Source: Pilatotrama ljubarskyi (Eukaryota > Basidiomycota > Agaricomycetes > Polyporales > Polyporaceae). From it: a DNA stretch of 64,000 nucleotides. The notes beneath the pieces were generated by a model, which saw nothing but the letters and a program-made list of their open reading frames with translations, was not told where the DNA came from and did not search any database. Below are positions 53,887 through 64,000 of the stretch, piece after piece (position 1 is the stretch's first letter; the number at the start of each line of letters is the position of its first letter). The translations under genes were made by a program, and so were the position numbers. The stretch is from assembly GCA_022385805.1 (NCBI GenBank), contig MU277707.1, forward strand, positions 174,817 through 238,816, read 5' to 3'.

Positions 53887-55877
53887 CTACTGCGACGGGT
53901 CATAAGCGCCCCGTCCTCGCGCCCGCTTGTTCTCGTTCCAGCCCCGGCCGCGTCCCCTCTCCGCGCCTCTGCCCCCTCTGCCCCCGCTTGGCCCACCCCC
54001 TGCCCACGTGCCGTACCCCCGCCTCGACTCGTACCCTCCCCTCCCGCCTCCACTCCCGCTCGCCCCCTCGCCGTCCCGCCCACGCTTGCGGTACGGATCG
54101 TGCCGCGCGCCCATGCTCTCCGCACTCGCGCCGTACGTCTCCGCCAGCCGGCTCGCGTGCTCCTCCGAGAGCGGCGCCGCGCTCTGTATCCCGCCCCTTC
54201 CCCGCCCTCCTCCACCACCAGCGACGCTCTCCTCCATCTCCATCTCCGTCGCCAGCTCTTGCTCGCTCCCCAGAACTCCCACAGCATCCGAACTCGCATC
54301 CTCCTCGACGCCGGCGTCCTCGAGCAGCGCCTCGCTCGGCGCGCCGACCTCCTCCACCACGCGCGGCGGGTTCGGCGGGATGCTGACGGTGAGGAAGTCC
54401 CACGCCGCCTGCGGGTACACCCGCGTGCTCGGGTCCGGACTCCACGCCTGCGCGGCCTGCTTCTCGATCTCGCGCATGCACGCCAGGCGGAACTTTTCCT
54501 GGCCCGAGCGCCCGGGCGGCATCTCTGGCGCGGGGAACCTGCAGACGGCCGATGTCAGCCTCGACGGTCCACCCGGCGATAGTAGGAGTGGAGGGGAGAG
54601 AGACGTACCGTGCGCCGATGTGGTTCAGCACGAGTCGCTGCGCGCCGACGCGCCGCGCGAACGCGCCAGCCATCGCCGGCGTGCTGTGTCCCCGCTCGCG
54701 CGTCTTCGCCTCCACGCTGCCCTGCGTGCGGTTCCGCCCCGTGCGCTCGTACGGGTCGACGCGCGGCGGAAGGTACGCGTCCGTCGCCTCGTGCACGAGC
54801 AGCGACACCGGCACGCGCACGGGCACGCTCGCGCCTGCGTCTGCGAACTCCTCTATCTCGGGGAGCGCGGAGGACGCGGAGAGCGCGAAGGGCGGGTCGG
54901 CGTGGACGAGCGGGAGGAGCGGGGACGGGTCGGACGTGTCCCCGAGGAGGACGAGCTTGCGCGGGAGCGGGGAGGTCGGCGTTAGCGCGTGTTGCGGGAG
55001 CTCGCGGATGATGTAGCCGATGCACGGGTCTGCGCGCGCGGGTCAGCAGAGGCGGAGCAGGCGTATGCGTGGACGGGCGCACCTCGGTGCTCGATGGGCC
55101 CGGCGTCGACGAGCGCGCCCCACCTGTGTCGGCCGGCCGGGACGTCGACGATGCCGCGCCAGAATCCCTCGTCGTCGCACCAGATGTCGCGTCCGACGCA
55201 CTCGCTCTCGCGTCGCACGTCCGCCTCGTCCGCCTCCGCGCCTGCTTGTACGTCGGCCTGTACGGAGGGCGCTTCGCCAGGGAAGAGGAGCTCGTGCACG
55301 GCGTACGGGTGTTGGCTGTGCGTGTGCGTGAGGTGCCAGAGGGTGCGGAGCATGCGGCGCACGCCGCGCGGGCCGAAGATCTCGACGCGTGGTGGCTGGG
55401 CGTTTGGCGGGGGCGCGTCGGGGTCGACGGCGCTCGGTGGTTTTGGGATGCCGAGGACGTTGCGGAGGACGGTGAGGAGGCCCATGGTGTGGTCGGCTTG
55501 CGCGCACCGATCAGGATGCGACGGTTAGCCTCCTACAGTATATGGGCAGAGTCGGAGCGAGCGCTCACCGTGCATGTGTGTGATGAATATGTTGGAGACT
55601 TGGCTGACGCGCAGCCGGCGGTTCTCGGTGTTCCTGTTGAAGGGCTGCAGCGCGAACTGGCGCACGGTGCCCTCGGCGCAGTCGACCACTGTGGGAGGCG
55701 GGGAAGATCAGTCTACTGCGCGCGAGTGAGCGGGGTCGCCTGAGGGAGAGAGTGATACATACTCCAGAGAGAGCCGTCGCCGAGGGGCTCGACGACGAGG
55801 CTGGAGCAGTTGCGTGTCTCGGTCGGTCCGCCGCCGCTGGTCGTGCCGAGGAAGGTGACGGTGATGTTTCTGGACAT
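53887..55877 (-). CDS. tRNase Z (short-type 3' tRNA processing endonuclease) with RGG-rich tail
   Basis: Metallo-beta-lactamase nuclease that removes 3' trailers from tRNA precursors. Five exons (55763-55877, 55569-55688, 55083-55496, 54609-55029, 53887-54538) close to 573 residues. The start MSRNITVTFLGTTSGGG is typical. The zinc motif HxHxDH is FITHMHADHTMGLL, split by an intron. Later metal ligands lie in LLGDTSDPSPL, LLVHEATDAYLPPR and LVLNHIGARF. From about residue 450 the protein departs from the family: an acidic stretch (ELATEMEMEESV), then Gly/Arg-rich repeats (GGRGRGG, GGGRGGYESRRGYG, GGRGGRGAERGRGRGW) to the end. Short tRNase Z enzymes are usually 300-400 residues, so this tail adds an RNA-binding-like, disordered extension. 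High GC (about 70%) produces long false frames on both strands here. Confidence 0.93.
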
Positions 55878-56405
55878 TCTGGTCGACTTGAAGCGTGGAT
55901 GGAATGCTAGTTTTTGTCGTGCTAGTCGTCGCGATGCGAGTGTTAGAGGAGAGAGAGCGCGGAGGAGGACCGAGCTCATTTCATCGTCGCGCAAGAGTTG
56001 CAAACAATAAGGATCACACAGTATTCACACTGTTGGGTGAGACGACATCATTCCTCCACTCCGCTCGGGTTAGGGTTACGCTTTCTGCTGTGATACCTTA
56101 CAGCGTCGCATCACGGTCCAGTAAGTTCTACGACTGTACAAGTACAAGTTATGGGCTGGCAGTAGTAGTACCGAGCGTTCTTGAGAAAACCAGGGACATA
56201 TGAGTATCCACGAAGGCGACCGTATTGAGGCAGCATGCGAGACTCCGTACGTGGACAAGCACGCCTTCACATGCTACTCGAGTAGTACGGAGCAACCTTG
56301 GTGGCGCCGCAATGCTGGCTGCAGCCGTCGTGCAGAGAGTCGGACGTGCCCTACGCATCCAACTCGAGAGCGAAGGAGGCTACAGAGCACGACGCGCTCT
56401 CTTCT
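55878..56405. other. intergenic stretch with a telomere-like motif
   Basis: GGGTTAGGGTTA at 56068-56079 is about two telomere units. No gene seen. Confidence 0.4.
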
Positions 56406-57441
56406 TCATGCCGTGCCGGGCTGCTCACGATCCTCCACGAGCCGGTTCAGCATGTGCGAGTCGTGTTCCTTCTTGATCAGCTCTCCGCCCTCGACGTCAT
56501 ACGGGTATTGGACCGTCCCCTCTTCCCCGGCCCAGTCAAAGTGGACGTAGACCAGCATCAGTCCGCCATCCTGGCGTAGAAAGAGATTCGCGTCCCGCAA
56601 GTCGCCAAACACAAAGTTCTGCTCGTGCAGCACCCTCGCCGCCAAGTTCCAGAGCTGCGCACGTTCCGCCGCCGTCATCGTCTCCCGGTCATCCTCGTCC
56701 TTGATGTGGTCCATCACGACGACGTACATCCCCACACTCTCTACCTTCCCGTAGAACGCGAGAGGTCCGTCCAGGTGTTCACAGAGATTCCGGTGCGCCT
56801 TCTCCAAGTACTGGTGCGCGAACTTGACGACGACGTCGCGCCTGGGTCGTCTGTCGCCAAAGTCCGCGCGGGCGGCCATGAACAGTGGCCAGCTGTACCT
56901 CTACAAGTCCATCTGGCTTGGCCGCTTGATCGTTTTGGTCGAGGATAGTCTCCAGGAGAATTCGGCCACGATGCTGTCATGAACAGCTTCATCAATGCCG
57001 CCCTTGTCCAGAGCGTCGATCCGGTCTGCCTTCGATTCATAGAGTCCAGCGCACGGCCTGACGAGTCTCCGTGCAGAGGCGATCTCTTGCCGCTCGAGTG
57101 CTTCGTCTCCGTTCCAGACGCGCAAGAGGGTTGAGAACGCCGGATGATAGACGGTGATCGGTACGTCTGAGACTGGGTCCAACGGCCGCTCGTTATATAT
57201 GGCGTCCGAGCAGTCGAACGCCTGAGTATTCCGCAGTTGACTCGGAGCGGCTCCTTGCGAGGGGGACCTGCGCTGCCGGCGGGCCGAGGCAGTCCTCTCC
57301 CGCGCTGAGCGTGCCAAGTCTTAGAAACGGTGCATACGAGAGATTGCCTTGCTTACGGCCTTCCTCTGGTGCTAGGAAGCGACGGGAGCTTGGAGGAGAG
57401 CGCGGAGCTGCGTGCGCTGTATGAGCATGGAAAGAGGGCAT
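56406..57441 (-). CDS. protein-kinase-like protein (mushroom-type, atypical)
   Basis: The C-terminal part, open from about 56901 to 56406, reads DVVVKFAHQYLEKAHRNL (N-lobe lysine region), VGMYVVVMDHIKDED (hinge), VLHEQNFVFGDLRDANLFL (catalytic loop, GDLRxxN in place of HRDxxxxN) and VYVHFDWAGEEGTVQYPYD (metal-binding Asp in FDW instead of DFG). This pattern is frequent in Agaricomycete proteins of unknown role. Upstream, DCSDAIYNERPLDPVSDVPI and the rest of a frame ending near 56942 form a helical N-terminal region. A first exon may begin at ATG 57441 and splice at about 57354. The join near 56942-56890 uses a 3' site TTGTAG; donors there are weak, so the model is approximate. Confidence 0.65.
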
Positions 57442-57450
57442 CGTGTGGTG

Positions 57451-57969
57451 TTACACAGTACTAAGGACGAGGCCCGGGTTCTCCAGATGCTTGGGATCGA
57501 CATAAGGAGACTCATGACCCATCCAGCGATGTGCAGTTATCGCCAAGATTGTCCGAGGAGTCGTCGTTGACCTTGTCCTCGTAGGCTTTGATGACCTTCC
57601 CGTGAACCTTGGTGCGAGAACAGCCTGGTGTGTTTGGCAGCTGTCGCGACTCCCCGGCGTGAGTACGTGGACGAGGCTTGGGTACAGCACCGTGCGCCTG
57701 TGCTTACTATGTAGCCTTCCATGAAGAAGTCGCCTACATCCTTGGAGAGTGACTGACTTGCGATAGGGCCCGCGAGTCTTGAACACGGCAGACAAAGCTG
57801 ATTCGATCTTGTCGGAGGGCATAAAGCACTTGTACACAACGAAGTCACCGAGAAATCGACATGGGTCAGAGAGAGTCGGCGTGTGGAGAAACGCCTGGCA
57901 GATCGTCTTGAGCGGATGTGCTTCGTCGGACATGATGGCGTCGCTCTGGGCTAAGCGACGTTGTCGCAA
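57451..57969 (-). other. possible spliced gene, unknown
   Basis: Minus-strand frames look protein-like in pieces (KTICQAFLHTPTLSDPCRFL, GDFVVYKCFMPSDKIESAL, then SLSKDVGDFFMEGYIVSTG in another frame) and could be joined by one or two short introns. No family recognised. It directly abuts the kinase-like gene and might be part of a related or duplicated locus. Confidence 0.35.
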
Positions 57970-58459
57970 AGAGAAAGCGAGTCCTTTATGGTCAATCGAA
58001 CACGGACGTTGAACTTGAAGTTGGCGACCACCGCACAGCCACGTGGCCGCTTGAAGTACATACGCTCACGGCCTCGGAGTGCTGGACATTGGACCGGTCG
58101 GTGGACGACCGACTCGAGTGCGAGGCACCCCTCAAGCTACAGCACAATTGATGCACGGCTACAGGAATGGATCATGTGCACTGCCTGCCTCTGCTACTCC
58201 ACTGTCTTCACAGAATGTCAACTGTCGTCAAGTTCTCGACGTTCCTGTCCGCAGGCGTGCAGCATCTGATGGACCTACATACTACAAGTAACACGACTCC
58301 CGACCGTTCCGCTTTCTCTCCCCGCGACACTGGATGTCTCCCTGTTCCTCATAGCCACTCCCATTTCAGCTCGTTTTTCGGTCGAGTCCGCGTCGGCCCC
58401 GGGCCCTCCGTCCTTCTGCTTCGAGTTGTTTCTTAGTCGCGTGCGACGATCAGCTATCC
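57970..58459. other. intergenic stretch
   Basis: Upstream region of the second DUF6533 gene. Nothing recognised. Confidence 0.4.
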
Positions 58460-60563
58460 ATGAACTCGACGGACGACACTGGCCTCTCTGCCATCCTTGC
58501 GGAGGAGACAGCCTTGTGGGTCGACCACCGTTCCTCCTTTCCTTTCTCCTTTTCCTCCCATTGAGCTCAGTTCGCGCTGTATCAGAACCACAGAAAGCTA
58601 TTTCTCAGCGGCCGCCGCGGGTACGTCTCATCCCGCGTCACCTACACTTCGGACTCGTGTTCTCAGGAAATATTCCTTAGTTGTAGTAGTGTGGTACCAT
58701 CTCCTCACCCTCGATAAAGAGGTTGCCCTCTTCTGGAGGCGGCGCAGGCTCACTGGCGCATCCTGCCTCTTCCTCGCCAATCGCTACCTCGCCCCCACCA
58801 TAGTGCTGTATCCCTGGTTCACGCCCAGCACCCGATACTCGGTCAGCGTCCCCGTTGCCTCACATTATCTCGAGCGCTGCGCTGATCGACTCTCCGCAGC
58901 TGTACGTGTTCCTTCTCGGTGATCGTTCGGTGATCCACCATTGACAGCGAGCACCGACACCTCTGATCTTGAAGCTGTGCCACTGCGATCTACTTTGCAG
59001 AGATCCTCCCGCTGCTGCCCGTCCCTCTCTGGGCAGGTACGTCCCTTTCCCGCTCCTGCGACAAGGCCCATTCCACTCGCATCTCATCTCGTCTCACCTC
59101 TGCCTCTCGCTATACCGTGTGCGGCTGCTAGCGTTTTCCTCCCTGCGTGTGTACGCCCTCGCGCGGCACTTCTGGATCGCTCTCCTCGTCCTTCTCCTCG
59201 GGCTGGCCCCTCTTGTGGATAACATCGTGCGTCCACTCCCTCGCTTGTTCGCACGTCCCTGGCTCGCTTCTTGGAGCATCAGGGGCACGCGGCGCATGGG
59301 CTGAGCTGACGCATTGCAGATCACAATCATATACACGACGCTCAGGCCGGACGCCGTCCAGGGATGCGTGCCGGATTTGGAGCTTCCCGACGGCGTGAAG
59401 AGGGTCTCTGGATTGTGAGTGGCTGAGGTCCGCCCGCACTTATGCCGGTCCCTCTGAGTCTTGCCTCCCCACTCCACTCACGACTTGCTCTGTTACGGCT
59501 CATACGCCGCCAGCCGTAAGTGCTCCTAGCGCAATTTTGAGGTGTGGGCCACCACTCACGCTCTCGCTTCGGGCCGCGCGCGCCGGGTCCCGACGCCAGT
59601 ACCGATCCTGCTCAACGCGCTCGCCGTGCTCGCAGAAGCCCTCGCGCTCGTCGTTACCTGGGCCGCGACAGCGATGCACGGCCCATTCTGGCGAAGCAAG
59701 AACGCGGAGGCCCCCCTGGGCGGCAGCCCAATGCTCCTCGCGAAGGTGCTTTTGTGGGACGGTCGGTGGCCAGTCTCGATCGCGCCTGTGAGCGATGCTG
59801 ATGAGGTACGCGGGGCGGCTCGGCGGGACAGGCGCGGTTTACTTTCTGTGAGTCCGCGTTTTGGATTGGTGCTCGCCGGGGGTCTCGACCGGTCGAGCGA
59901 GGGTGTCCAGTGCTGATGCGCGTGCAGAGTGCTTACGGTCTTGAACGCGTACCGGGTCGTGTATGCGATACTATCGGTGCGTCCCTACCCGGGCGGGACT
60001 CAAGCTCCACATCGAGTGAGAGCGACTATGCTGACATACCGTGATCGGCTATGACGCGGCTCGTTACGCCCTGTATGTGTGCGTAGGGCGTGCAAGCGGA
60101 CAATGCTGCGCTCCTCGCTCAGGCTGGTGTGCTCGCACCACTGCTCGATCCGTAAGCCCCTCCTCTCCGCTCTCCGCTTCCCCCCCTCCGACATGCTCTC
60201 TCTCCGCACGACAATGCCTGATAACGTTGGTTCATCGCTAGCCTCAACGCGATCCTCGTCTCCGAGTTCCTCATCCACCTCCAGGAGGCCGCCGCGGGGA
60301 GTTCTGGCACCAGCCCGAGTGCCGGCGCCAGTACGATGTCTGGGGCGGGCGGGACGACGGAGTGGGGCGCGACGATCAGGTTTGCGCCGGTAGACGAGGT
60401 TGGCGACTCGGAGGAGGGAGAGTCTGGGGAGTGGGTCGATGTGGAAGAAGAAGAGGAAGAATGGGAAGTTGGAGGGTCGGACGCGAGTGTGTGGAGTTCG
60501 CCGCGGCGCTCGGTCACTTCAGACGTTTCCGCGCGGGAGGTGTGGAAGGCACCTCGGGCTTGA
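58460..60563 (+). CDS. DUF6533 multi-pass membrane protein (second copy)
   Basis: Clear exons are 58460-58515, 58571-58620 and one from 58681; the later exon borders are approximate. The DUF6533 signature is intact here: FSAAAAVVVVWYHLLTLDKE with VALFWRRRRLTGASCLFLAN. Later blocks are typical of the family: ATAIYFAEILPLLPVPLWA, LLAFSSLRVYALARHFWIAL followed by LVLLLGLAPLVDN, ITIIYTTLRPDAVQGCV, LLNALAVLAEALALVVTWAA and YFLVLTVLNAYRVVYAILS. The protein therefore has about seven helices. Its C-terminus is strikingly acidic (WVDVEEEEEEWEV) and then Ser-rich. The first family member is at 26.4 kb; the two are diverged, not a recent duplication. Confidence 0.8.
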
Positions 60564-61636
60564 CGAAACTGAGGATTGGAAGCTAGCGCCTGGACTTTCT
60601 GCAGCCTCGCGTTGAAGTTGGGTTTGCTATGCCGCCCGTGGACTACTAGGAGTAGTGTGTACGATAAGCACTGATTGATGATGTGCGTATGGTACCTTAC
60701 AAACGCGAAGTGCAGGGCGGGGCTTGCGTGAACCCTGATCCAACTAGGACCCACAGTGGAGGTAGGTGACTCGGATTCGGTGTGGTATGTATAGGGAAGA
60801 GCGACCTTACATTGACTGCATCGCACGGTGATGGTCTCCGAGAACCTTGGGGTTAGGGTCATACACTGTTTGCAGCACAGTCCCTACTTGATCGCCGCCC
60901 ACGACTCGCCCGCCGTGCCATGCTCAGGCTGCCCGACTGTAAGCTCAAGTGCTTGACCACTCGCTCCTGGGTCATCTGGAACGCACGGTGCAGACAAAAG
61001 CTCTGTCATAATGCGGTCCATGTTGTTGCCGGATGTCGCGGTCGTCCACCGATCCAGCCCTGCGCGCAGGCCTGCCAGAACCTATCATAGGGCAGCGTGG
61101 TTTCACCTTGCCGGTCGGATGAGCGAGTGATGCGCACCGACGTCCGCAGGCTTGCTGCAATGATGGGGACGCCATCGTCGATTGTACGAACTTCAAATTT
61201 CGTCGGCCGGACTCTGAACAGCTGACCAGGCACGCTAGCGTACGGACTTGAGGGAGCTCCCACGTCCCAGCTGCATTGCGGCACTGCGAAAGCCGTGTAT
61301 GCATAGTAGGCCCCATTGCGCAGTCGTACGCCCCCAAATCAACGTCGACGTCCTCGCACGCGCATGCGACTCGATTGCGCGCCAGCCAGTGTACGGCTTG
61401 ACTTTGTTGCGACTGCCTCCATCACCGTCGCCACTGGCATATTGACATCCCCAAGGTACTATGTACGAGGAGTGCTGCGCCAGTCGGCCATTTCTCTCTT
61501 TTCTCTCGCCTGCTTCTCTCCAGAATCGTCACCCTCGTCGCTGTCTTCCATCGCATGTAGGTCAATCTACGACGCAACGTCTATCACTGACGTGCTTGGA
61601 GCTGACGAGGACTATCACTGACATCCAGGGTTGCAG
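60564..61636. other. intergenic stretch and possible 5' exons of the next gene
   Basis: A minus-strand frame at 61006-61284 (LFRVRPTKFEVRTIDDGVPI) has protein-like composition but no recognised family. The start codon of the following membrane-protein gene should lie in the last few hundred bases. Confidence 0.35.
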
Positions 61637-63338
61637 CGTCCGAGCCCGCAGATGCTGCAGACGCTTCAATCCTGCTCCTTGCACCCCTACTTACCGTCAC
61701 GGCGCTGTGCGGTGAGCATACATGTCAATCCATCTCATGCACCTACCGCGATTGATGCTCCTTGGCGGGCCTGCCCGCAGGCGCGTACACCATTCTCTAC
61801 GGTATTGCAACATACGTCCTCCTGTACGCTCACGTTCGCCACCATCCCAGCGCAACACCCAGTTCGGCCACTGATTATAAACTAACTCTCCCGCAGACGT
61901 CGCGGCCTCAAGCGACCAGCTTCTCGAGCCCTCTTCGCAGTCATTTCCGCGCTGTATGCCTCCACTATCGCACACTGGGCAGTCAACATCAAATCCTCTG
62001 TCGCTATCGGCAGCACCGACTCCAACAACGTGGAAAGCTCAGAGAGGCTTGGGCTTTGCGTGCCGGACGTAGCGTTGACCGTCAATGTGCGTTCCCTCCC
62101 TCAATTCGGTGCCCTAGCCCTGCGCTTGTGCATGCTGAGATCGCCTATGAGTGTGCTGAGCATGACTTGTGTTGACTCAAATGCGCACTTAGACGGTCTT
62201 GAGCGACGGGGTGGTGTGGTGGCGCGTATGGGTCATATGGGACCAGAAGCCGCTCCTTCTGATCCCCGCCATCGTCCTCGTTCTTCTCACTCTCGGTACG
62301 TCCATCTGCTCGCAAGTATACTTGTTGAGACCTCCAATACACGATTCGGTCCATTCGTAGTGCTCTCCTCTGTGAACGCGTACGACACCTGCCGGACGCC
62401 TGACATCAGATTCGCACGGATCAGAGGACCGTACTTCTCGAACAACCCCTTTGGCACGGCCACCGTCGTCGCATCGCTTTTGACGAACCTCTTGGCCATA
62501 CTTTTAATTGGCTACAAAGCATGGTGTGTTTCTTCTCTGCCAGCATGATCTTCCCAATAGCTCACCGAAGGAACTTGAAAGGCAACACCGAAGGTTCATC
62601 AAGCAATACCTCAGCCGACTCTCGAAACGGACATGGTCGGAGGAGGTCCTGCACATGCTCGTCGAGTCCGCCGTCGTGTACTGTATTCTCTGGGTACGTC
62701 CCCCTTTCCTATTTATCTGAACCCCATCTGAAGGTTCGATCGCGACACAGGCGTTTGTATTGGGAAGCGCACTCGGCTCCGCCCTTGACCCGACATTCCT
62801 CGAGGCTGCTCAGGGCATGCCAACCCGCAAGCTCTCGCCCGCGCTGGAGGGGTATACACTCTTTGAGTGGGTGCTGTTGGACAGCCTCGTGCCAATCATA
62901 GTGCGTCGTTCCTCACGCCCGTGGGAGATGTGCTCATTATGTCGCGTGTAGGGCATGTATCCGACGCTCGTGGTCCTCCTCGTCACCCTCAAGGGCTCGC
63001 AGCTCGAGTCTCCTCGGTACCGCTTCTCGTCCCACTCTCTGGCTCCGATGTCGTTCCAGTCCCACTCAGCCGACCCACCCATGGTGCTACCCCTGGGACG
63101 CATGGTTGGCCCGCGAACCCGAGGCACTGTCGCCGGGCTGGAGTCTCGGGGGGCCATTGATCTACCACCCTGGAGCGAACACTCAGAACGGGGCGGAGGG
63201 CTCGAACGCTCCGTGACGGAGAGCCGGCTTTCCTTGAGTTTCGTCCGGAAAGAGGAGGCGCAGGAGGACGGGTCGACGAGCGTCTCGGAGGGGGATGATC
63301 GATCGACTCTCTCGATGTGTCCGCAGAGCTGCAGCTAA
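61637..63338 (+). CDS. multi-pass membrane protein of a mushroom-specific family (paralogue 2, start unresolved)
   Basis: Exons resolved: 61637-61711, 61781-61823, 61897-62086, 62193-62295, 62361-62523, 62582-62693, 62751-62900, 62952-63338. Exons of 43, 103 and 112 nt match paralogue 1 exactly in length, and the motifs VWWRVWVIWDQKP, LAILLIGYKAW, QHRRFIKQYLSRLSKRTW, HMLVESAVVYCILW and DSLVPII-GMYPTLVVLLVTL match in order. Helices include ILLLAPLLTVTALCGAYTIL with YGIATYVLL, RALFAVISALYASTIAHWAV and LLLIPAIVLVLLTL. The C-terminal 110 residues are hydrophilic. The 5' exon with the start codon was not identified. Function unknown. Confidence 0.8.
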
Positions 63339-64000
63339 GGTATTCAATCTCTTGCATGGAAGTCCGGAGTCTCTGGAGTTGACACCCGACAATCGCAGGC
63401 TAGTCCGTCTGTACGTAGCTCTTCTGCACTGTTAGAGATATCATCACACTTGTGTAGGGTCAAGTCCGCGCGACGTGTGAACACCCACTGGGAGTATAGA
63501 GGCACATTGATGCCTCTGCCTGCGCTCCTAGTCGTCAGCCATCCTTTTCATTAACAGCGTGCGGCGGCTCTGTGGACTGAATCCGGCAGTTTCATGGTGC
63601 TTTGTACTAATCGCAATGTACGTCGCAGGCTTGCACGTGCGCTTTCATAACGAAGGGGCTTACGACATGCAGCCTGTGACGCTTCAGCTGTAGCCCCGTC
63701 TACATACCATCTCGCGGAACACGTCGGGAACATGATGCTGCACGACCGGATGTACACACGCGGCCTCTGTCCTCCTCAACCACGCGTGAACATCACGATC
63801 AAATCGACCGCATTACGCACAGAGACCGACTCCAAAGGCATCGAGAAGCATGCTACCAATAGCCAGCGGACTCATGGCGAGCCTGCTGAGCAAAGCTTTG
63901 CGCTAGGGTTCGCAAGCCGTCTCATTGCGACACCGTGGTCGAGCAATTGGCTGCCGATCAGAGGCTAGAGCTGACATCAAGATCTCGGACCTCCTTCGCC
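63339..64000. other. intergenic stretch at window end
   Basis: No gene recognised; only short frames. Confidence 0.4.

Noticed and set aside
53900..55530. Long open frames of 130-350 codons on both strands
   Set aside because: They are shadows of the GC-rich tRNase Z gene; composition is Arg/Pro/Ala-rich without motifs, whereas the minus-strand model carries all family motifs in phase.
60119..60862. 247-codon minus-strand frame
   Set aside because: Antisense to the acidic C-terminal exon of the second DUF6533 gene; Ser/Thr runs are the complement of that tract.
1..64000. CRISPR arrays, operons and ribosome binding sites
   Set aside because: No regularly spaced repeats are present and the gene structure is eukaryotic with spliceosomal introns, so these feature types do not apply.

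Overview
The window is nuclear DNA of a filamentous basidiomycete, most likely an Agaricomycete of the Polyporales type. Almost every gene is cut by short introns of about 48-75 nt with GT-AG borders, some exons are only 18-50 nt long, tRNA genes carry introns and end in T runs, and several gene families (DUF6533, DUF6535, a DUF6589-type transposon protein) are typical of or confined to mushrooms. The host assignment is inferred from these features, not from a database search. Gene models were spliced by hand; where exon lengths close in phase, the borders should be close to correct.

Layout. 0-1.3 kb: 3' part missing, FAD monooxygenase. 1.8-3.1 kb: a young terminal-inverted-repeat element carrying two gene fragments. 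4.6-11.4 kb: a divergent pair, a LamB/YcsF (PxpA-type) protein and a urea-carboxylase-like biotin enzyme whose C-terminal half holds the PxpC- and PxpB-type domains. 11.6-12.2 kb: two tRNA genes with a small TA-flanked MITE between them. 12.4-14 kb: secreted GH16 glucanase. 16.6-17 kb: a COX8/VIIc-like cytochrome oxidase subunit. 17.6 kb: an intron-containing tRNA. 18-19 kb: an unknown basic, disordered protein. 20-21 kb: an F-box-like relic.

21.5-46.4 kb is the accessory part. It holds three intact dihydroflavonol-reductase-like SDR genes and a fourth broken copy, an NmrA-like reductase, a DUF6533 membrane protein, a phosphotransferase-like gene with an apparent frameshift, a decayed farnesyl diphosphate synthase copy, and one intact and one degraded DUF6535 gene. 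A segment of about 0.6 kb upstream of one SDR gene is repeated upstream of the broken SDR copy, so segmental duplication has shaped this interval.

47.5-64 kb returns to conserved genes: a dynamin-family GTPase with a GC-AG intron inside its P-loop, a tRNase Z with an unusual RGG-rich tail, a kinase-like protein, another DUF6533 protein, and two paralogous multi-pass membrane proteins with the same exon plan on opposite strands.

The most interesting functional unit is the divergent 4.6-11.4 kb pair. It brings all the parts of a bacterial PxpABC/biotin-carboxylase type lactam-hydrolysing system into two neighbouring fungal genes, without the allophanate hydrolase half found in yeast Dur1,2. 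One intron of the large gene appears to have lost its AG acceptor.
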